From the NCBI RefSeq assembly GCF_029168945.1, contig NC_083605.1, positions 18,799,280 through 18,863,279 on the forward strand: 64,000 bases of DNA. Direction: 5' to 3'. How positions within the stretch are numbered: the first letter of the stretch is position 1; each line of letters opens with the position of its first letter. The translations under genes and the position numbers were made by a program. This DNA is from Cannabis sativa. Lineage: Eukaryota > Streptophyta > Magnoliopsida > Rosales > Cannabaceae. Of the stretch, positions 10,598 through 24,344 are shown piece after piece. The notes beneath the pieces are model-generated. The model searched no databases, was not told where the DNA came from, and worked only from the letters and a program-made list of their open reading frames with translations.

Positions 10598-13500
10598 TGT
10601 TGGAATATATTTTGCCAGGATCTAGATTTACTAACAAGTATGTTTTTTAAACATCCTAATATGAATTTCTAAAACGATGAAAATAAACACATAAAAGGTA
10701 TGAGAAACCTTACAGTGGTTGCAACGGAATTAAATGACTCCTTCCGCTCAGATCTCTAACCCTTGTTTCCTTTCTGTAGAAGAGTATCACCAAGATCTGA
10801 GCCCGATTCTCCTTGTTGATTGGATTCTTCACAGTCTTACATACTATGATTGAGGACCAACTTATTATGTGTGGGCATGCACTCAATCACTAATGGCTGA
10901 ATATATTTTGTGAAGAAAGGCTTAGGTATTTCAAAAATTCAAGAGGAAGAAGAAGAAGGAATAGGTTTCATCAGAAAGCTAGGTTTTTAACTTTGGAGGC
11001 ATTAGTTGGATGATGAGACATTAGCTATCCTTTTATACTAATTTCCATAGGGTTAGGGTTGATTTATTTTAGAATAAAAAAATTGATAAAAATAGAGTAA
11101 AATAGCACCATATGGCCGGCCACATATTGGGCCCCACTCAAGTTTAGTTTTTGCCATTTCTCTCAACTATTTTATCTAGTTTTCACAAATACCACTTTTT
11201 GCAACTTCAACCCTATAAATGCCAAGACTATTTATTTAATAATTAAAATAATGATAAAATAAAATTATCATTTATAATATTTTATTAATTAGACTCCACA
11301 AAGTCTCTTAATTAATAAATTAACCCTAAAATGTCAATTCTTCACAATAAAGCCATAACATAGTGAAAATTCCTAAACTAGACATAGTCTAATTTTAGAA
11401 TTAAAATTGATTAATTAAAATCAATTGACTGAGTCTTACAAGCAGTTTGTCTCAACTAGTATGGGGACCATGGGCCTATATAACCGAGCTTCCAATAAGC
11501 AAATCTAGAACTTACCAAGTAAATTCACTAACTTATTAATTCCTCGTTGAACCACTATAGAACTTGGAATTGCACTCTCAGTTACATAGAACACTCTATA
11601 TTTTCCACGATATAGATACGCTATTAATTATCCATTGTTATAATCCCAATAATCAATGATCTTCTATAGATGATTTTGTTGGAATTATTTTACCAGAATC
11701 TAGATTTACTAACAAGTATGTTTCATTAACATCCTAATATGAATTTCTAAAACAATGAAATAAACACATAAGGGTTTAAGAAAACCTTACATTGGGTGCA
11801 GCGAAATATAATGACTCCTTCCGTTCAGATCTCTAGCCCTTGATTCCTTTCTGTAGTAGAGCATTATCAAGATCTGAACCTGGATCTCTTTCTCTCCTTC
11901 TTGAGCCCGATTCTCCTTCTTGTTGATTGGATTCTTCACAGTCTTCCACACTATGATTGAGATACCACTTGATGTGTATGGGCACTCACTCTATCACTAA
12001 TGGCTGAAATTATTTAGTGTGATCAAGAAAGGCTTAGTGTTTCGAATTGAAGAAGAAAGAAGAAGGAAGAGGTCTCATCTAGGTTTTTAGCTTTGGAGGC
12101 ATTAGTTGGATAATGAGACCATAGCCTTCCTTTTATACTATTCTTCAATAGGGTTAGGGTTGAATTAAATGGATTAAAAAAAAGAATAAAATATTGGGCA
12201 AAAATAACATATGGCCGTACACTTTAATGAGACCAATTACTAGTTATAATTTTGCCACTTTTTCCAATCACTTATTCTTCTTTTCAATAATACCATATTT
12301 TCCAATTCAACCTTATAAATGCCAAAACTATTTATTTAATAATTAAAATAATTATCAAATAAAATTGTCATTTATGATATTTATTAATTAGACTCCATAA
12401 AGTCTCTTAATTAACAAATAAACCCCAAAACACTATTTCTTCACAATCAAGCCATAACATAGTGAAAAATTCATAAACTAGACATAGTCTAATTTTAGAA
12501 TTATAATTGATTAATCAAAATCAATTAACTGAGTCTTACAAGCAGTATGGTCTCAACTAGTATGGGGACCATGGGCCTATATAACCGAGCTTCCAATAAG
12601 CAGACCCAGAACTTACCAAGTAAATTCACTGACTTATTAATTCCTTGTTGCATCCACGCATAGAACTTGAAATTGCACTCTCAGTCATATAGAATGCTCT
12701 ATAAGTTCCACGATATAGATATTATCCATTGTTATAATCCCAATAATCAATGATCCTTTATAGATGATCTACATTGCATAGGGATAAAATTACCGTTACA
12801 CCCTTTCAATGTATTTTATCCTTAAAACACTTGCCACCTATAAATGATATTTTAGTGAAATAAAATAATCACTAAAATGAGATCTCAATCATTTATCTCT
12901 ATTTAGCAAGCTCGAAGGAAATCATCGTTTCACTTCTAAATACCTATAGAAGTTATAGATTCCATATCTATGATTAGCGCTCCCACTCAATTGTACTACC
13001 GTGTTCCTGAAATGTACGTATCACCCTGACCAAAAAGAAGGTTTAACTAACAAATCAAAGAACACGAATAACACTCTTGAAATCGAACCTAATCATGTCA
13101 GGATTAAGATCATTTGATCTAGGATCAACTAGGTGATATTGTATTGAATAGATATTACGGTAAATTTATCATATCTAATCAAAGTTTAATATCGATCCCT
13201 TCCAATGTATACTCCATACATCCGATACTGGTAAACTATACCAATGCCCTGGATAGAACATAACACTTATCCAATGTGTAAGTATACCTATCTCTGATTA
13301 TCATGCCAGTCTAAATCCAGTGTACTGACAAATCAGGGAATTAAACTTTTGAACATATAATCATGATTATATTCCACTGTGTTGACAACACTATAATCAT
13401 GAACAAATACATATGTTCTGGACCTAATAGAATTTATACATTAAACAATCATGAAATAAATCATGTGAACTATGCAACATAAAGTGTGATTTCTGATCTT

Positions 13501-14367
13501 TATTAGTAAATCTGATTTTATTGAAATGGGTTTTATTTAGCGCACAAAATCCAACAGATTTACATTGCATAGGGACAAAATTACCGTTACACCCTTTCAA
13601 TGTATTTTATCCTTAAAACACTTAGCCATCTATAAATGATATTTTAGTGAACTAATATAATCACTAAAATGAGCGCTCTATCTTTTATCTCTATTTAGCC
13701 AAGCTCGAAGGAAATCATCGTTTCACTTCTATGTCCAGATAGAAGCTATAGATTCTATATCTATGATTAGCACTCTCACTCAATTGTACTACCATGTTCC
13801 CAAAATGTATGTATCACCTTGACCAAAAAGTAGGCTTAACTAACAAATCAAAGAACGTGAATAATACTCTTGAGATCGAACCTAACCATCTCAGGATTGA
13901 GATCATTTGATTTAGGGTCAACTAGGTGATATTGAATTGAATAAATATTACGGTAAGATTATCATATCTAGTTCAAGTTCAATATCGGTCCCTTCCAATG
14001 CATACTCCATACATCCAACCCAAGCTTACTTTAATCAATGCGCTGGAAAGGACATAGCACTTATCCAAGGTGCAAGTAAACTATGTTGTAGATTATCATA
14101 TCAGTTAAACCCTATGTACTGATAAATCTAGGAATACATTTAATCACACAATCTTGATTACTTTCTACTGTGTTGACAACACAATAAACAAGAATATCAG
14201 TGTGATAAGGGTTTGGATGAATTTATTAATCAAATAAGTAAATAGATGATCAGATGAACCAAATAACACATTAAACATGTGATGAAATTAAATTTGTTTC
14301 CTTATTGATATTTGAAGATAGAAGATTATATTGAAATAGAGTTTTATTTAGGGCACAAAGCCCAACA
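10598..14367 (-). mobile_element. Solo LTR of the Copia family, carrying a nested copy
   Basis: The plus strand starts TGTTGGAATATATTTTGCC and ends GGGCACAAAGCCCAACA. Flanking 5-mers are GTTTT (10593-10597) and GTTTC (14368-14372), a TSD with one change. Without the nested solo LTR (11677-13556) and its duplicated GATTT it measures about 1885 bp, close to other family members. An ATG-initiated 61-codon frame at 13937-14122 is chance. Confidence 0.85.
11677..13556 (-). mobile_element. Solo LTR (1880 bp) nested in a solo LTR of the same family
   Basis: It starts TGTTGGAATTATTTTACCAG and ends GCGCACAAAATCCAACA, with the perfect TSD GATTT at 11672-11676 and 13557-13561. The interrupted host LTR resumes with TTACATTGCATAGGG, exactly where it should. 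Confidence 0.93.
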
Positions 14368-14842
14368 GTTTCGATTACAGCCCACGTAATATGACTGTGG
14401 TTAATATTTGAAAACCACATAGCTGTGATTAGCCCGCTTTTACTGGATCAAGGTAAACGTATATTTAATACGATGCAGATCATATCATCTGGGTCGTCTC
14501 GCTAGGAACATGGCAACAACCATCCTGGTATTGAGCCGAAGCTTTTCCCACATATTCCCGAGGTTGATGTAATCCTCATCTTCTAATGCGTAACGAGGTT
14601 GATGCCTCGCCTTGTACACTTGAAGTTGCATGGTTTCTTATTAATGCACACATTAACAGTCTGTATATTTTTATCTCGCCTAAGACCATTCAGTCAACCG
14701 AGTTATAAATATACTCTGTCAATTTTGCTTTTAACGAGTAATTCCATTTCAAATATGATTACTATTATGTGTGTTGATCCGTATTCTCCCCAGTCTGACA
14801 CGTGTCCTTCTCTGATGTGCTAGTCGAATTTCGGGTATAATA

Positions 14843-15920
14843 ATTGCCCCTTAAAAAGTTCTTTTTAATAAAAAGTGCTTTTTAATGATTATGGAGGGTA
14901 TTTTTGTCACAATTTCCTTTGAAAAAACGTACATCCTCTGATATTGGCAGTTTTGTAGTTTCGAGACACATCACGAGCATTAATGGTCTATCTTTTCCAT
15001 TTCCCTTCTATTCTCATCCATTAGATCTTCCATATTATGATCTGACGGTTGAAAGGTATAAGGTATAAAACGGTAAGAATCAAATTTTCTACCATTTTCA
15101 TCTTCTCCAAAGATTTGTGCTTTCTGAAACTTCCACTCAAATTCTCTGAACTTATGCATGACATCCCTATCTTTGACTTTTTGGATGTCGTTTACTGAAT
15201 TCTGATATGTTTGCAGCGGTTCCTTAGAGACCCATTCCAACCCAAAAAAAAAAACCAGCGTCACCAAACCCTACTGAGCCTGCCATATGGGTTGCAATCT
15301 GTATATTTCTTGTTGAACAAGCAAAATCTAAAGAATGTAGGCCTTCTTGCCTCGAACGAATATACTTGCGATTACAAAATACCTAAGTATTCCTCGTGGC
15401 AAAAGGTTCCCGTCCCTAAAGGAGAGGAAAATGACATCTATGTGGCTCACGCATCTTATCTCGAGAGAGTTTCTCCTCGGGTAGACGGAAGACCCCGAGA
15501 TAATCAATGTGGGTGGTCGCCCACGGTGTTTAGAACTGAACGTAATACCTTAGTCTCCTTTTGAGATAGTCGGTATAACTTTTTTATTTGGAACCCCCTT
15601 CTCGTAGATCGTATTTTCGATAGGCTCGATAGTTGGTACCCTAGATTCCACGTCCAGATTAGTTGTAATGAGTCATTCTATGGTATTGCCGAGCAATATG
15701 GTACCATGACAGATAGGGCAGGTCACATAGACGGGAGCTGGGAGTTAAGACTAGTCGAGCCCTTTGACATATTCAAGATTACGGGGTCTAGGGAGTTTAG
15801 TGAATACTATAATCCTTCCTCGCCATCCTACAAAGAATATGGTAACCCTCCTTAACGGGAGTTCTTCCACATTCCTACTTATCTCAACTGTGCTAATGGT
15901 GATTCTTCTTCTTTACAAAT
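14843..15920 (+). other. Decayed coding-like sequence upstream of the split extra ORF
   Basis: The frame 15211-15564 (117 codons from an ATG) continues after one stop for nearly 100 further codons to about 15855, with LRLVEPFDIFKITGSREF and SYKEYGNPP visible before another stop. I do not recognise the product. The unusually long near-open frame and the less AT-rich composition suggest a former coding region, probably part of the same element as the frame at 15921. The region 14843-15210 shows nothing clear. Confidence 0.3.
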
Positions 15921-16178
15921 ATGGATGTGGACTTGGAGAACCTTTTCAAAAGCCCTCCCCCTGCTGACAAGATATCCAAGAAGAGGAATATCCAGGCTGA
16001 CGATGCCTCGGACACCGCAAAATGACCCAAAAGGACCAAGACCAAGGCACACAAGAAAAAATCTTCAAACCAACTCATGATCGAGGCTGATGAGACTCCC
16101 GGGATAGGGAATGAAATCCCTATTGTGGAAAACGAGGTTTTTGCTGTAGAAATTGAAGTTCCTGCTGTAGGGAATGTC

Positions 16179-18047
16179 TGTTGGAATTATTTTACCAGGA
16201 TCTTAGATATACTCACAAGTATGTTGATTAACATCCTAAACATGAACTTCTAAAATGATTATAATTAAACACATATAAAGTATGAGAAACCTTACATTGG
16301 GTGCAGTGGAATCATATGTCTCCTTCCACTCAGATCTCTAACCCTTGTATCATTTCTGTCGCAGAGTATTATTAAGATCTGAGCCTGAATATCCTTCTTT
16401 GTTGAATCTGGATTCTTCACGATCTTCCACACTATGATTGAGGTACCACTTGCTGTGTGTGGGCACTACTCTATCACTAAGAGGTTTTGAAACAATCAAA
16501 GAAGAAGAAGGAAGAGAGGTGGCAGCTAGGTTTAGAAAGATGGCTCAGGTTTTTCTCTGAAAGGAATAAGATGCATGTTATTTTCCTGAAGCCATCACTT
16601 TCTATTTATAGAATACCACATAGGGTTAGGTTTGAATTATGTTGCATTAAAATAATGAAAATATTAAATGATAAACCCTATGCAAGTGGCCGGTCATGGC
16701 TTGTGGATATGGGCCTCACTTTTGTAATTTTGTTGTTTTATCATTTCTGCATCCCATTTTCTCAAAAACGCCAATTTTTAAATTCAACCATTTAAATGTC
16801 AATTTCAACTATTTAATAACTATAATTAATTATTAAATAATATTGTCATTTATTATATTTATTAATTAGACTAACCAAAGTCTCTTAATTAACAAATATA
16901 CCCTATAAACTCTTTCTTTACAGTTTCGCCCTTACTTAGTGATAAATTAACAAATAGACATAGTCTAACTTGAGAATTATAATTGATTAATCAAAACCAA
17001 TTAAATGAGTCGTACAAGTAGTATTGTCTCAACTAGTGTGGGGACCATGGACCTATATATCCGAGCTTCCAATAAGCAGATCAAGAATTTACCTCTTAAA
17101 TTCACTGACTTATTAATTCTTCGTTGAATCCACGCATAGAACTTAGAATTGCACTCTCAGCTATATAGAACGCTCTATATGTTCCACCATATAGACACGC
17201 TATTAATTATCCATTGTTATAATCCTAATTTGATCAATGATCCTCTATATAGATGATCTACACTATAAAAGGATCAAATTACCGTAACACCCTACAATGT
17301 ATTTTATCCTTAAAACACTTAACCCCGTATAAATGATATTTCAGCTAAGTGAAATGAGTACTCCACCATTTATTTTCGTTTGGTCAAGCTCGAAGGAAAT
17401 CATCTTTTACTTTCTATTCGCCAGATAGAAGCTATAGATTTCATATTTATGTTAGCGCTCCCACTCAATTGCACTACCGTGTTCCCAAAATGTACGTATC
17501 ACCCTGACCCAAAAGTAGGCTTAACTAACAAATCAAAGAACAGGAATAACACTCTTGAGATTAAGCCTAATCTTATCAGGATTAAGATCATTTGATCTAG
17601 GATCAACTAGGTGATATTGAATTGAATAGATATAACGGTAGGTTTAATAAATCTATGTCAAAGTTTAATATCGGTCCCTTCCGATGCATACTCCATGCAT
17701 CCAACCCAAGCTTTACTTTAACCAATGCTCTGGAAAGAACATAGCATTTCTCCAAATGCAAGTAAACTCTGTTGTAGATTGTCATATCAGTAAAACCCCA
17801 GTGTTCTGATAAATCTAGGAATCTTTAATCACATAGTCATGTTTACTTTCCACTGTGCTAACAGCACAATAAACAGGAACAAGTATGTGAAAAGGGTTTG
17901 GATGAATTTATAAATTAATAAGACAGATAATTGATAAGGTGAACCAAAACATACACAAATGAATGAAAAATACTTCTGTTTCCTTATTGATATTGAATAA
18001 TATGGATTACATTGAAATGGAGTTTTTTTAGGGCATAAAACCCAAAA
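16179..18047 (-). repeat. 3' LTR of the minus-strand Copia (1869 bp)
   Basis: It starts TGTTGGAATTATTTTACCAG and ends GGGCATAAAACCCAAAA; the terminal CA has mutated to AA on the plus strand. It aligns by eye along its whole length with 43875-45900, apart from a 156-bp duplication found only in the latter. Short frames at 16487-16795 and 17380-17595 recur in the other LTR because of this homology, not because they encode protein. Confidence 0.9.
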
Positions 18048-18060
18048 AATTCCCACTTGC
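18048..18060 (-). promoter_or_regulatory. Polypurine tract of the minus-strand Copia
   Basis: The minus strand reads GCAAGTGGGAATT directly before the 3' LTR. The related element has GCAAGTGGGAGTTT before its LTR at 40584. It would prime plus-strand DNA synthesis. Confidence 0.75.
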
Positions 18061-18086
18061 ACTAATATAAAACTAATCAGTACATC

Positions 18087-19642
18087 TCAATTAATCCTAA
18101 ACTCTGACGGTGCTTTTTCGAATGCAGTCACTGCCAATACTTTGGTGAATAGATCAGCTAAGTTGTCTTCTGTGTCCACTTTTTGCACCTGTACATCCCC
18201 TCTTGCCACATATTCTCTGATGATATGATATTTCCTTTCTATATGTTTGCTTCTCTTGTGGCTTCGAGGCTCCTTACTGTTGGCTATAGCTCTAGTGTTA
18301 TCACAAAGTAAAACTAGAGGCTTTTCCACTCCAGGCACAACACCGAGACCGGCGAAGAACTTTCTCAGCCAGACTAGTTCTTTGGCAGCCTTTGCAGCAG
18401 CTATGTATTCTGCCTTCATGGTAGAATCTGAAATCCCAGTTTGTTTAGCACTCCTCTAAACCACTGCTCCACCCCCAATGGTAAACACCATTCCTGATGT
18501 AGATTTCTTGTCATCAAGACATGCCTGGAAATCTGAGTCGGTATAGCCTATGGGATTTAAAGCACCACCCTTGTAGAGTAACACATAATGTCTTGTACTC
18601 TTTAAGTATTTCAGAATATACTTAACAACATTCCAATATTCCTGACCTGGATTTGTCTGATACGTGCTCACGATTCCTACTGCATAGCAGATGTCAGGTC
18701 TAGTGCACAACATTGCATACATTAGACTTCCAACTACAGAAGCATAAGGAACTTTTCCCATGTCTTCTATCTCTTGAGGATCAGTAGGACACTGTTCCTT
18801 AGATAGACGGATACCATATCTAGAATGCATAGTCGCCCCTTTGGTGTTGGTCATGGAGAATCTCTCTAAAACTTTATCAATGTAAGTTGTTTGAGAGAGA
18901 GCAAGAGATATGTTCTTCCGGTTTCTGATAATTTGAATACCGAGAACATAGGCAGCCTCACCCAAATCTTTCATTTCGAATTGAGTGTCTAGACATTCCT
19001 TAATGTCAAGTCATTTTCTTGATATTGTTGCCAATGATCAAAATGTCGTCAACATAAAGGACCAGGAATACTACTACTTGGTCTTCCTCGAGTTGGTAAA
19101 CACAAGGTTCATCTTCATTCTGAAGAAAGCCGTAGGTTTTTACGATTTCAACAAAAAATTTATTCCACGAGCGAGAAGCTTGCTTAAGTCCATAAATAGA
19201 CCTATTTAACTTGTAAACTTTCTTTTCCTATCCTGGAAGAGCATAGCCTTCTGGTTGCTCCATATAGATGGTTTCTTCAAGAACCCCATTAAGGAAGGCT
19301 GTCTTGACATCCATTTGCCAGATTTCATAGTCGAAAGCGGCTGCCATGGAGAGAAGAATTCAGATGGATTTGAGCATGGTGACTGGACTAAAAGTTTCCT
19401 CATAGTCCACACCTTCTCTTTGGGTATAACCCTTGGCGACCAGTCTAGCTTTAAAAGTTTCGACTTCGCCTACAGCGCCTCTTTTCTTCTTGTAGACCCA
19501 CTTACATTCGATTGGACGATAGTCATCGGGTGCGTCTACATATTCCCAGACTTTGTTCTTTTTCATGGAATCCATCTCTTAATCCATGTCGGCTGACCAC
19601 CGTTTCCGTTCTGGACTTGCCATCGCCTGTTTATAGGTTAAT
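18087..19642 (-). pseudogene. Copia RT (C-terminal part) and RNase H, frameshifted
   Basis: From 19642 downward the minus strand reads [34 protein letters not shown] and [20 protein letters not shown]. The YVDD catalytic box is preserved at 19045-19056. Then come MKDLGEAAYVLGIQIIRN, GSLMYAMLCTRPDICYAVG and DDKKSTSGMVFTIGG (18974-18456), and finally the RNase H end MKAEYIAAAKAAKELVW and NTRAIANSKEPRSHKRSKHI (18419-18087). Frame changes occur near 19206, 18980 and 18440. The upstream part of the same frame lies beyond the nested Gypsy element at 28364. Confidence 0.88.
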
Positions 19643-21556
19643 TGTAACGCCCGTATTTTATAATAATAAATCCGAAATCTAATTGTAATAATTAATATAT
19701 ATTAATAATCATATGGATCGGGATCCCGAGTATCAAAATACAAGTTAAAAGTATTTTACTAATATGTACATATATATTTTTTTTTAAAGTTTAGCGGACA
19801 AGCATCCTCAAAATACAGACTCCAAAATACTAGTAAACCGAAACCCTCCGAGTTTGCCTTTGTAGCGATATGTACAATCATGCGAGTCCCGCCTCACTGT
19901 TCCTCCAGCTTTGCTTTTCCTTTACCTACACAAGGTAGCAAACTGATGAGTCAACAGACTCAGTAAGATATGCAAGAAATATAAAAGTAGCACGCTGCCA
20001 GCTTTATGATTAAGTTGCCCTGAGCTTAACAACGAAGCTCACCAAATGATTAAGAACGTTCTTAAGGGTAGTACGACTACTATACTAAATGCACTAAAGT
20101 ACCAACTCTGTACTTGTGTTGGTAGAGCCTAGCTTGTACTCCGGGAATTACTAAGTGTTGTACCACGAATACGACGTACCCTGGGTACTCGTGTTGGTAA
20201 CACCGTAACCACATTAACATGCAATACTATACTAACACTCTAATAATCATTTTATATTAGTGCTAGTAGTATAACATTCAAAACAAGCATATACATTTAT
20301 ATATATATTCTTACGCTATCTTACCTCGTTCCGTGCTCAAGTGTGTCGGTCAGCCTGAGTGGAAGTGCAGCTCGACGTTTTTACAGGGCCCTAAACCAAT
20401 ATGTTCAAAAACCGATGAGAGACTCGCTAAAACACTTATCGGGGATTTAAAATACAAACTAAGCTTAACCCTATCGATAAAAAGGATGCCAATACTCTAA
20501 ATTACTTAAAAACGGGAAAAACCAGGGCTCGGGAAAAAGCCCCAGCGGCGGTTCCCGACGAAGTCGGTTCACCGGGACCAGCCGGTCGGCCCGGTTGCAA
20601 CAGGGCCCCAGGAACCGGAATTCCGGTTCTGAGCTGGGAACCCAAAAATTCTTCCCCTTTATTCAAAACAATCCCAAATCTTTTCAAAACTTCCTGAATA
20701 CCTGTACACATTATTTTAAACCAAACCCAAGCAGCAAAACACAACAATTCACACAAATTCTCAAATCACCATTAGAGACCTAACTTAGGTTTTCTAAACT
20801 CCAACTTGCATAACTCACAACCTAAGGCTTAAATCCAACTCAAAACAGTAGGGATAACTAGTATTCAACTTCAGCAAACAAAATCAAACTGAACATACAT
20901 ATACAGCTCTCAATTCAAACCTATATTCACCTAATTCAACCCAAAACTCAACTAAAACTCAAATAAAAAGGTTATGAGGATTTACCTTGATTCAAAGGGT
21001 TCCAAATCAGCTAGAGATTGGAGAAATTCAGCAAAGAAAAATCTTCTCCTTGCTGGGTTGAAGGTTCGAAAGAAAGAGAGAGAGAAAGAATGAGGAGATG
21101 TCACTTTTCCTCTAAATTCCTTCAAGCTTAAGGTAAGAGTCCAATTCCCTTTTCTTTCTTTTTTTTTAAAACTTATATTCAGCCTAAAGAATAATCTCAA
21201 GTAAGACAAATAGAACTTGCCAAAAGACCTATTTGCCCCTTAGCTAATTAAACTAGTTACTAACACCCAAGGGCAATTTGGTCATTACTAAACCCGACAA
21301 TTCAATACTTAACACAAAACCCCGAGCAAATAACATAGGTTAAAATATACAATATGACTCTCTAAAGCCCCAACGCTGCTTTCCACAGCTTCCGAACACA
21401 ATCACAGAAATTGAGAAATTTACATAAATAGCATAATAAATATATACGAACTCAAATAAATTCACATAATTGTATTATTATCAATAATAATAAAATCTCA
21501 TACATAAACCCTAATTATTTAATAATTCAAAGTATTAATCATATGCGGTCCTTACA
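19643..21556 (-). repeat. 3' LTR of the Gypsy element (1914 bp)
   Basis: The plus strand runs from TGTAACGCCCGTATTTT to GCGGTCCTTACA. It matches 26449-28363 almost base for base outside a few GC-rich patches. Frames at 20502-20756 and 20982-21209 recur in the other LTR and are not genes. Confidence 0.95.
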
Positions 21557-21576
21557 ATTATCCCCCCGTTAAAAGG
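21557..21576 (-). promoter_or_regulatory. Polypurine tract of the Gypsy element
   Basis: The minus strand reads CCTTTTAACGGGGGGATAAT immediately before the LTR start TGTAAGG. Confidence 0.7.
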
Positions 21577-21670
21577 ATTTCGCCCCCGAAATCTACCTGA
21601 ACAACTCAGGATGCTGAGCCCTCATATCAGATTCCAATTCCCAAGTGGCTTCTTCCACTTTACTGTTTCT

Positions 21671-24344
21671 CTAGAGTACCTTGACCAATGATATGGTTTT
21701 GGTTCGGAGAACCTTTTCCTTTTTATCTAGAATTTGCACTGGTTGTTCGTCATATGATAAGTTAGGTTGCAATTCCAATGCTTCGTAACTCAGAACATGC
21801 ATTGGATCAGACACGTACTTCCTCAGCATGGAAATATGAAATACATTATGCACTGCTGATAATGCTGGAGGTAAGGCTATCCTATAAGCAACTTGCCCAA
21901 CTTTTTCTAGAATTTCAAAAGGTCCAATAAACCTAGGGCTCAATTTACCTTTCTTTCCAAAATGTCTGATTCCTTTCATCGGAGATACTCGTAGAAAGAC
22001 ATGATCACCAGGTTGGAATGTAACATCCCGTCGCTTGGGATCTGCATAACTTTTCTGCCTGCTTTGAGAAGCAAGCATTCGAGCTTTGATCTTGTTTATT
22101 GCTTCATTCTTCTTCTGGACTAATTCAGGGCCCAAGTATTTCCGTTCTCCTATTTCGTCCCAATGGATTGGGGAACGACACTTTCTTCCATAGAGCAACT
22201 CATAGGGAGCCATTCCTATGGTACTTTGATAGCTATTATTGTAGGAGAATTCAATCATAGGCAAATACTTACTCCATGACCCTCCAAAATCCATGACGCA
22301 AGCTCGTAACAGGTCTTCAAGTATTTGGATGGTTCGCTCAGATTGCTCATCTGTTTGAGGATGAAAGGCTGTGCTGAATTTCAAATTAGTTCCCATAGCC
22401 TTCTGCAAACTCATCCAAAACTTTGATGTAAATTTAGGGTCTCTATCTGAAACGATTGACTTTGGTACTCCATGAATACGAATAATTTCTTTCACATACA
22501 AATCAGCATACTGATCTACAGTATAGGTTACCTTAACAGGTAAGAAATGTGCTGACTTTGTAAAGCGATCCACCACAACCCAAACTGAGTCGTACATTCC
22601 TGTGGTTCTAGGCAAGCCAACCACAAAGTCCATTGCAATGTCTTCCCACTTCCATTCTGGAAGTGTTAATGGCTGAAGTAACCCCGCCGGTCGTTGATGC
22701 TCAGCTTTGATTTGCTGACAGGTTAAGCATTTAGTGACATAGTCCACTACATCCCTCTTCATCCCATACCACCAGAAATAGGGCTTCAAGTCTTGATACA
22801 TTTTGGTGGTTCCTGGATGTAATGAGTAAGGGGTAGTATGAGCTTCCTCTAAAATTTCCTTTTTAAGCTCACTGAAATCAGGGACGCACACCCGTGCTTT
22901 AAACAACAACATTCCATTGTCAGAAATGGAGAAGTCCTTAGCTTTGCCTGCTAAGACATCTTCTCGAATTTTAGTCAATTCAGAATCTTCTAACTGGGCC
23001 ATTCTGACCCTTTCCAACAAATCTGACTGAAGTGTCAGATTAAATAATTTCTCAGTCACCAACTCAATATTTGCTCTAGTCATTTCCGAGGCTAGCTGAG
23101 AGGAAATCATAACCATGTTGAATATCTGATCAGGTCCTTTTCTGCTTAAGGCATCAGCCACAACATTTGCCTTTCCAGGATGATACAAGATTTCACAGTC
23201 ATAGTCTTTCACCAATTCTAACCACCTTCTCTGTCTCATATTCAAATCTTTTTGAGTGAAGAAATACTTGAGACTCTTGTGGTCAGTATAGATCTCACAC
23301 TTTTCACCATACAAGTAATGTCGCCAAATTTTCAAGGCGAACACCACTGCTGCAAGTTCTAGGTCGTGAGTTGGGTAACGCTGCTCATAATCTTTCAATT
23401 GCCGAGAAGCATAAGCTATGACTTTATTTGCTTGCATTAACACACAGCCTAAACCCTGCCTTGATGCGTCACAATACACCACAAACTTTTCTTGATCAGA
23501 TGGCAAGGCTAGAACAGGAGCTGTAATCAATCGTTGCTTCACCTCTTGAAAAATCTTTTCACACTTATCTGACCATATAAATCGCTGATTCTTCCTCGTT
23601 AACTCGGATAACGGCATCGCAATTTTGGAAAATCCTTCCACAAAAAGTCGATAATAACCCGCTAAACCGAGAAAACTTCGAATTTCGGTGACTGTTTTAG
23701 GTCTAGGCCAATTCTTTACTGCTTCAATCTTCCCTGGATCAACCATAATTCCATCTTTTCCAACAATATGCCCTAGAAAAGATACTTGTGACAGCCAGAA
23801 CTCACACTTTTTGAACTTTGCATAGAGTTTATGATCTCTAAGTCGCTGCAGAACCATTCTAAGATGTTGCTCATGTTACGCCCCGAGAATACACAAGAAT
23901 GTCATCGATAAATACAATTACGAAATTATCGAGGAAATCCTTGAATACCCTATTCATGAGATCCATAAAGGCTGCCGGTGCATTTGTTAACCCAAAAGAC
24001 ATAACCAGGAATTCATAATGACCATACCTGGTTCGGAAGGCTGTCTTCGGGATATCCTCTTCTCGAATTCTCAATTGATGATACCCAGATCTCAAGTCAA
24101 TCTTGGAGAATAATGTCTTGCCCTGAAGTTGGTCAAACAAATCATCAATTCTGGGCAGAGGATATTTATTCTTAATAGTTAACTTATTCAGCTCCCGATA
24201 ATCGATACACATCCGAAGAGTTCCATCTTTCTTCTTCACAAATAGCACAGGGGCTCCCCAAGGTGACACACTAGGCCGAGTGAACCCTAGATCCAACATC
24301 CCTTGGAGTTGTATCTTCAGTTCTTTTAATTCAGCAGGTGCCAT
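21671..24344 (-). pseudogene. Gypsy pol: RT, RNase H, integrase, chromodomain-like end
   Basis: RT occupies 24344-23871 ([43 protein letters not shown]). A small deletion/frameshift near 23880 separates it from a 728-codon frame (23857-21671). That frame has the RT tail ([11 protein letters not shown]), RNase H ([12 protein letters not shown] from about residue 127 and [11 protein letters not shown]), the integrase zinc finger ([19 protein letters not shown]), catalytic-core motifs ([34 protein letters not shown]), a GPY/F motif ([15 protein letters not shown]) and a chromodomain-like [12 protein letters not shown]. The frame then stops at TAG where other copies usually have tryptophan; RNSKVEEATWELE follows in frame. 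The family reverse-transcribes and integrates the element. Confidence 0.93.

Larger units (their letters stand above)
10296..14842. mobile_element. Degraded LTR-like sequence, split by a nested solo LTR
   Basis: Two pieces, 10296-10597 and 14368-14842, flank the solo LTR. The outer ends read TGTTAACG (10296) and GGGTATAATA (to 14842), resembling LTR termini with a CA-to-TA change. The left piece has a stretch TTTTTACGTAG..CCACGAGTC, similar in arrangement to a block near 50800. Next to the right end the sequence ATTGCCCCTTA reads on the minus strand as a purine tract AAGGGGCAAT, suggesting a minus-strand 3' LTR. No second copy in the same orientation was found, so the call is tentative. Confidence 0.4.

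Noticed and set aside
14980..15267. 95-codon minus-strand frame
   Set aside because: It overlaps the plus-strand coding-like region, starts in a homopolymer region and matches no family I know.
16487..17595. Frames at 16487-16795 and 17380-17595 that recur with similar protein sequence at 44183-44491 and 45076-45291
   Set aside because: They lie inside paired LTRs; the protein similarity follows from DNA homology and there is no resemblance to known proteins.
20502..21209. Frames repeated at 27311-27562 and 27788-28030
   Set aside because: Same reason: both sets lie in the two LTRs of the Gypsy element.
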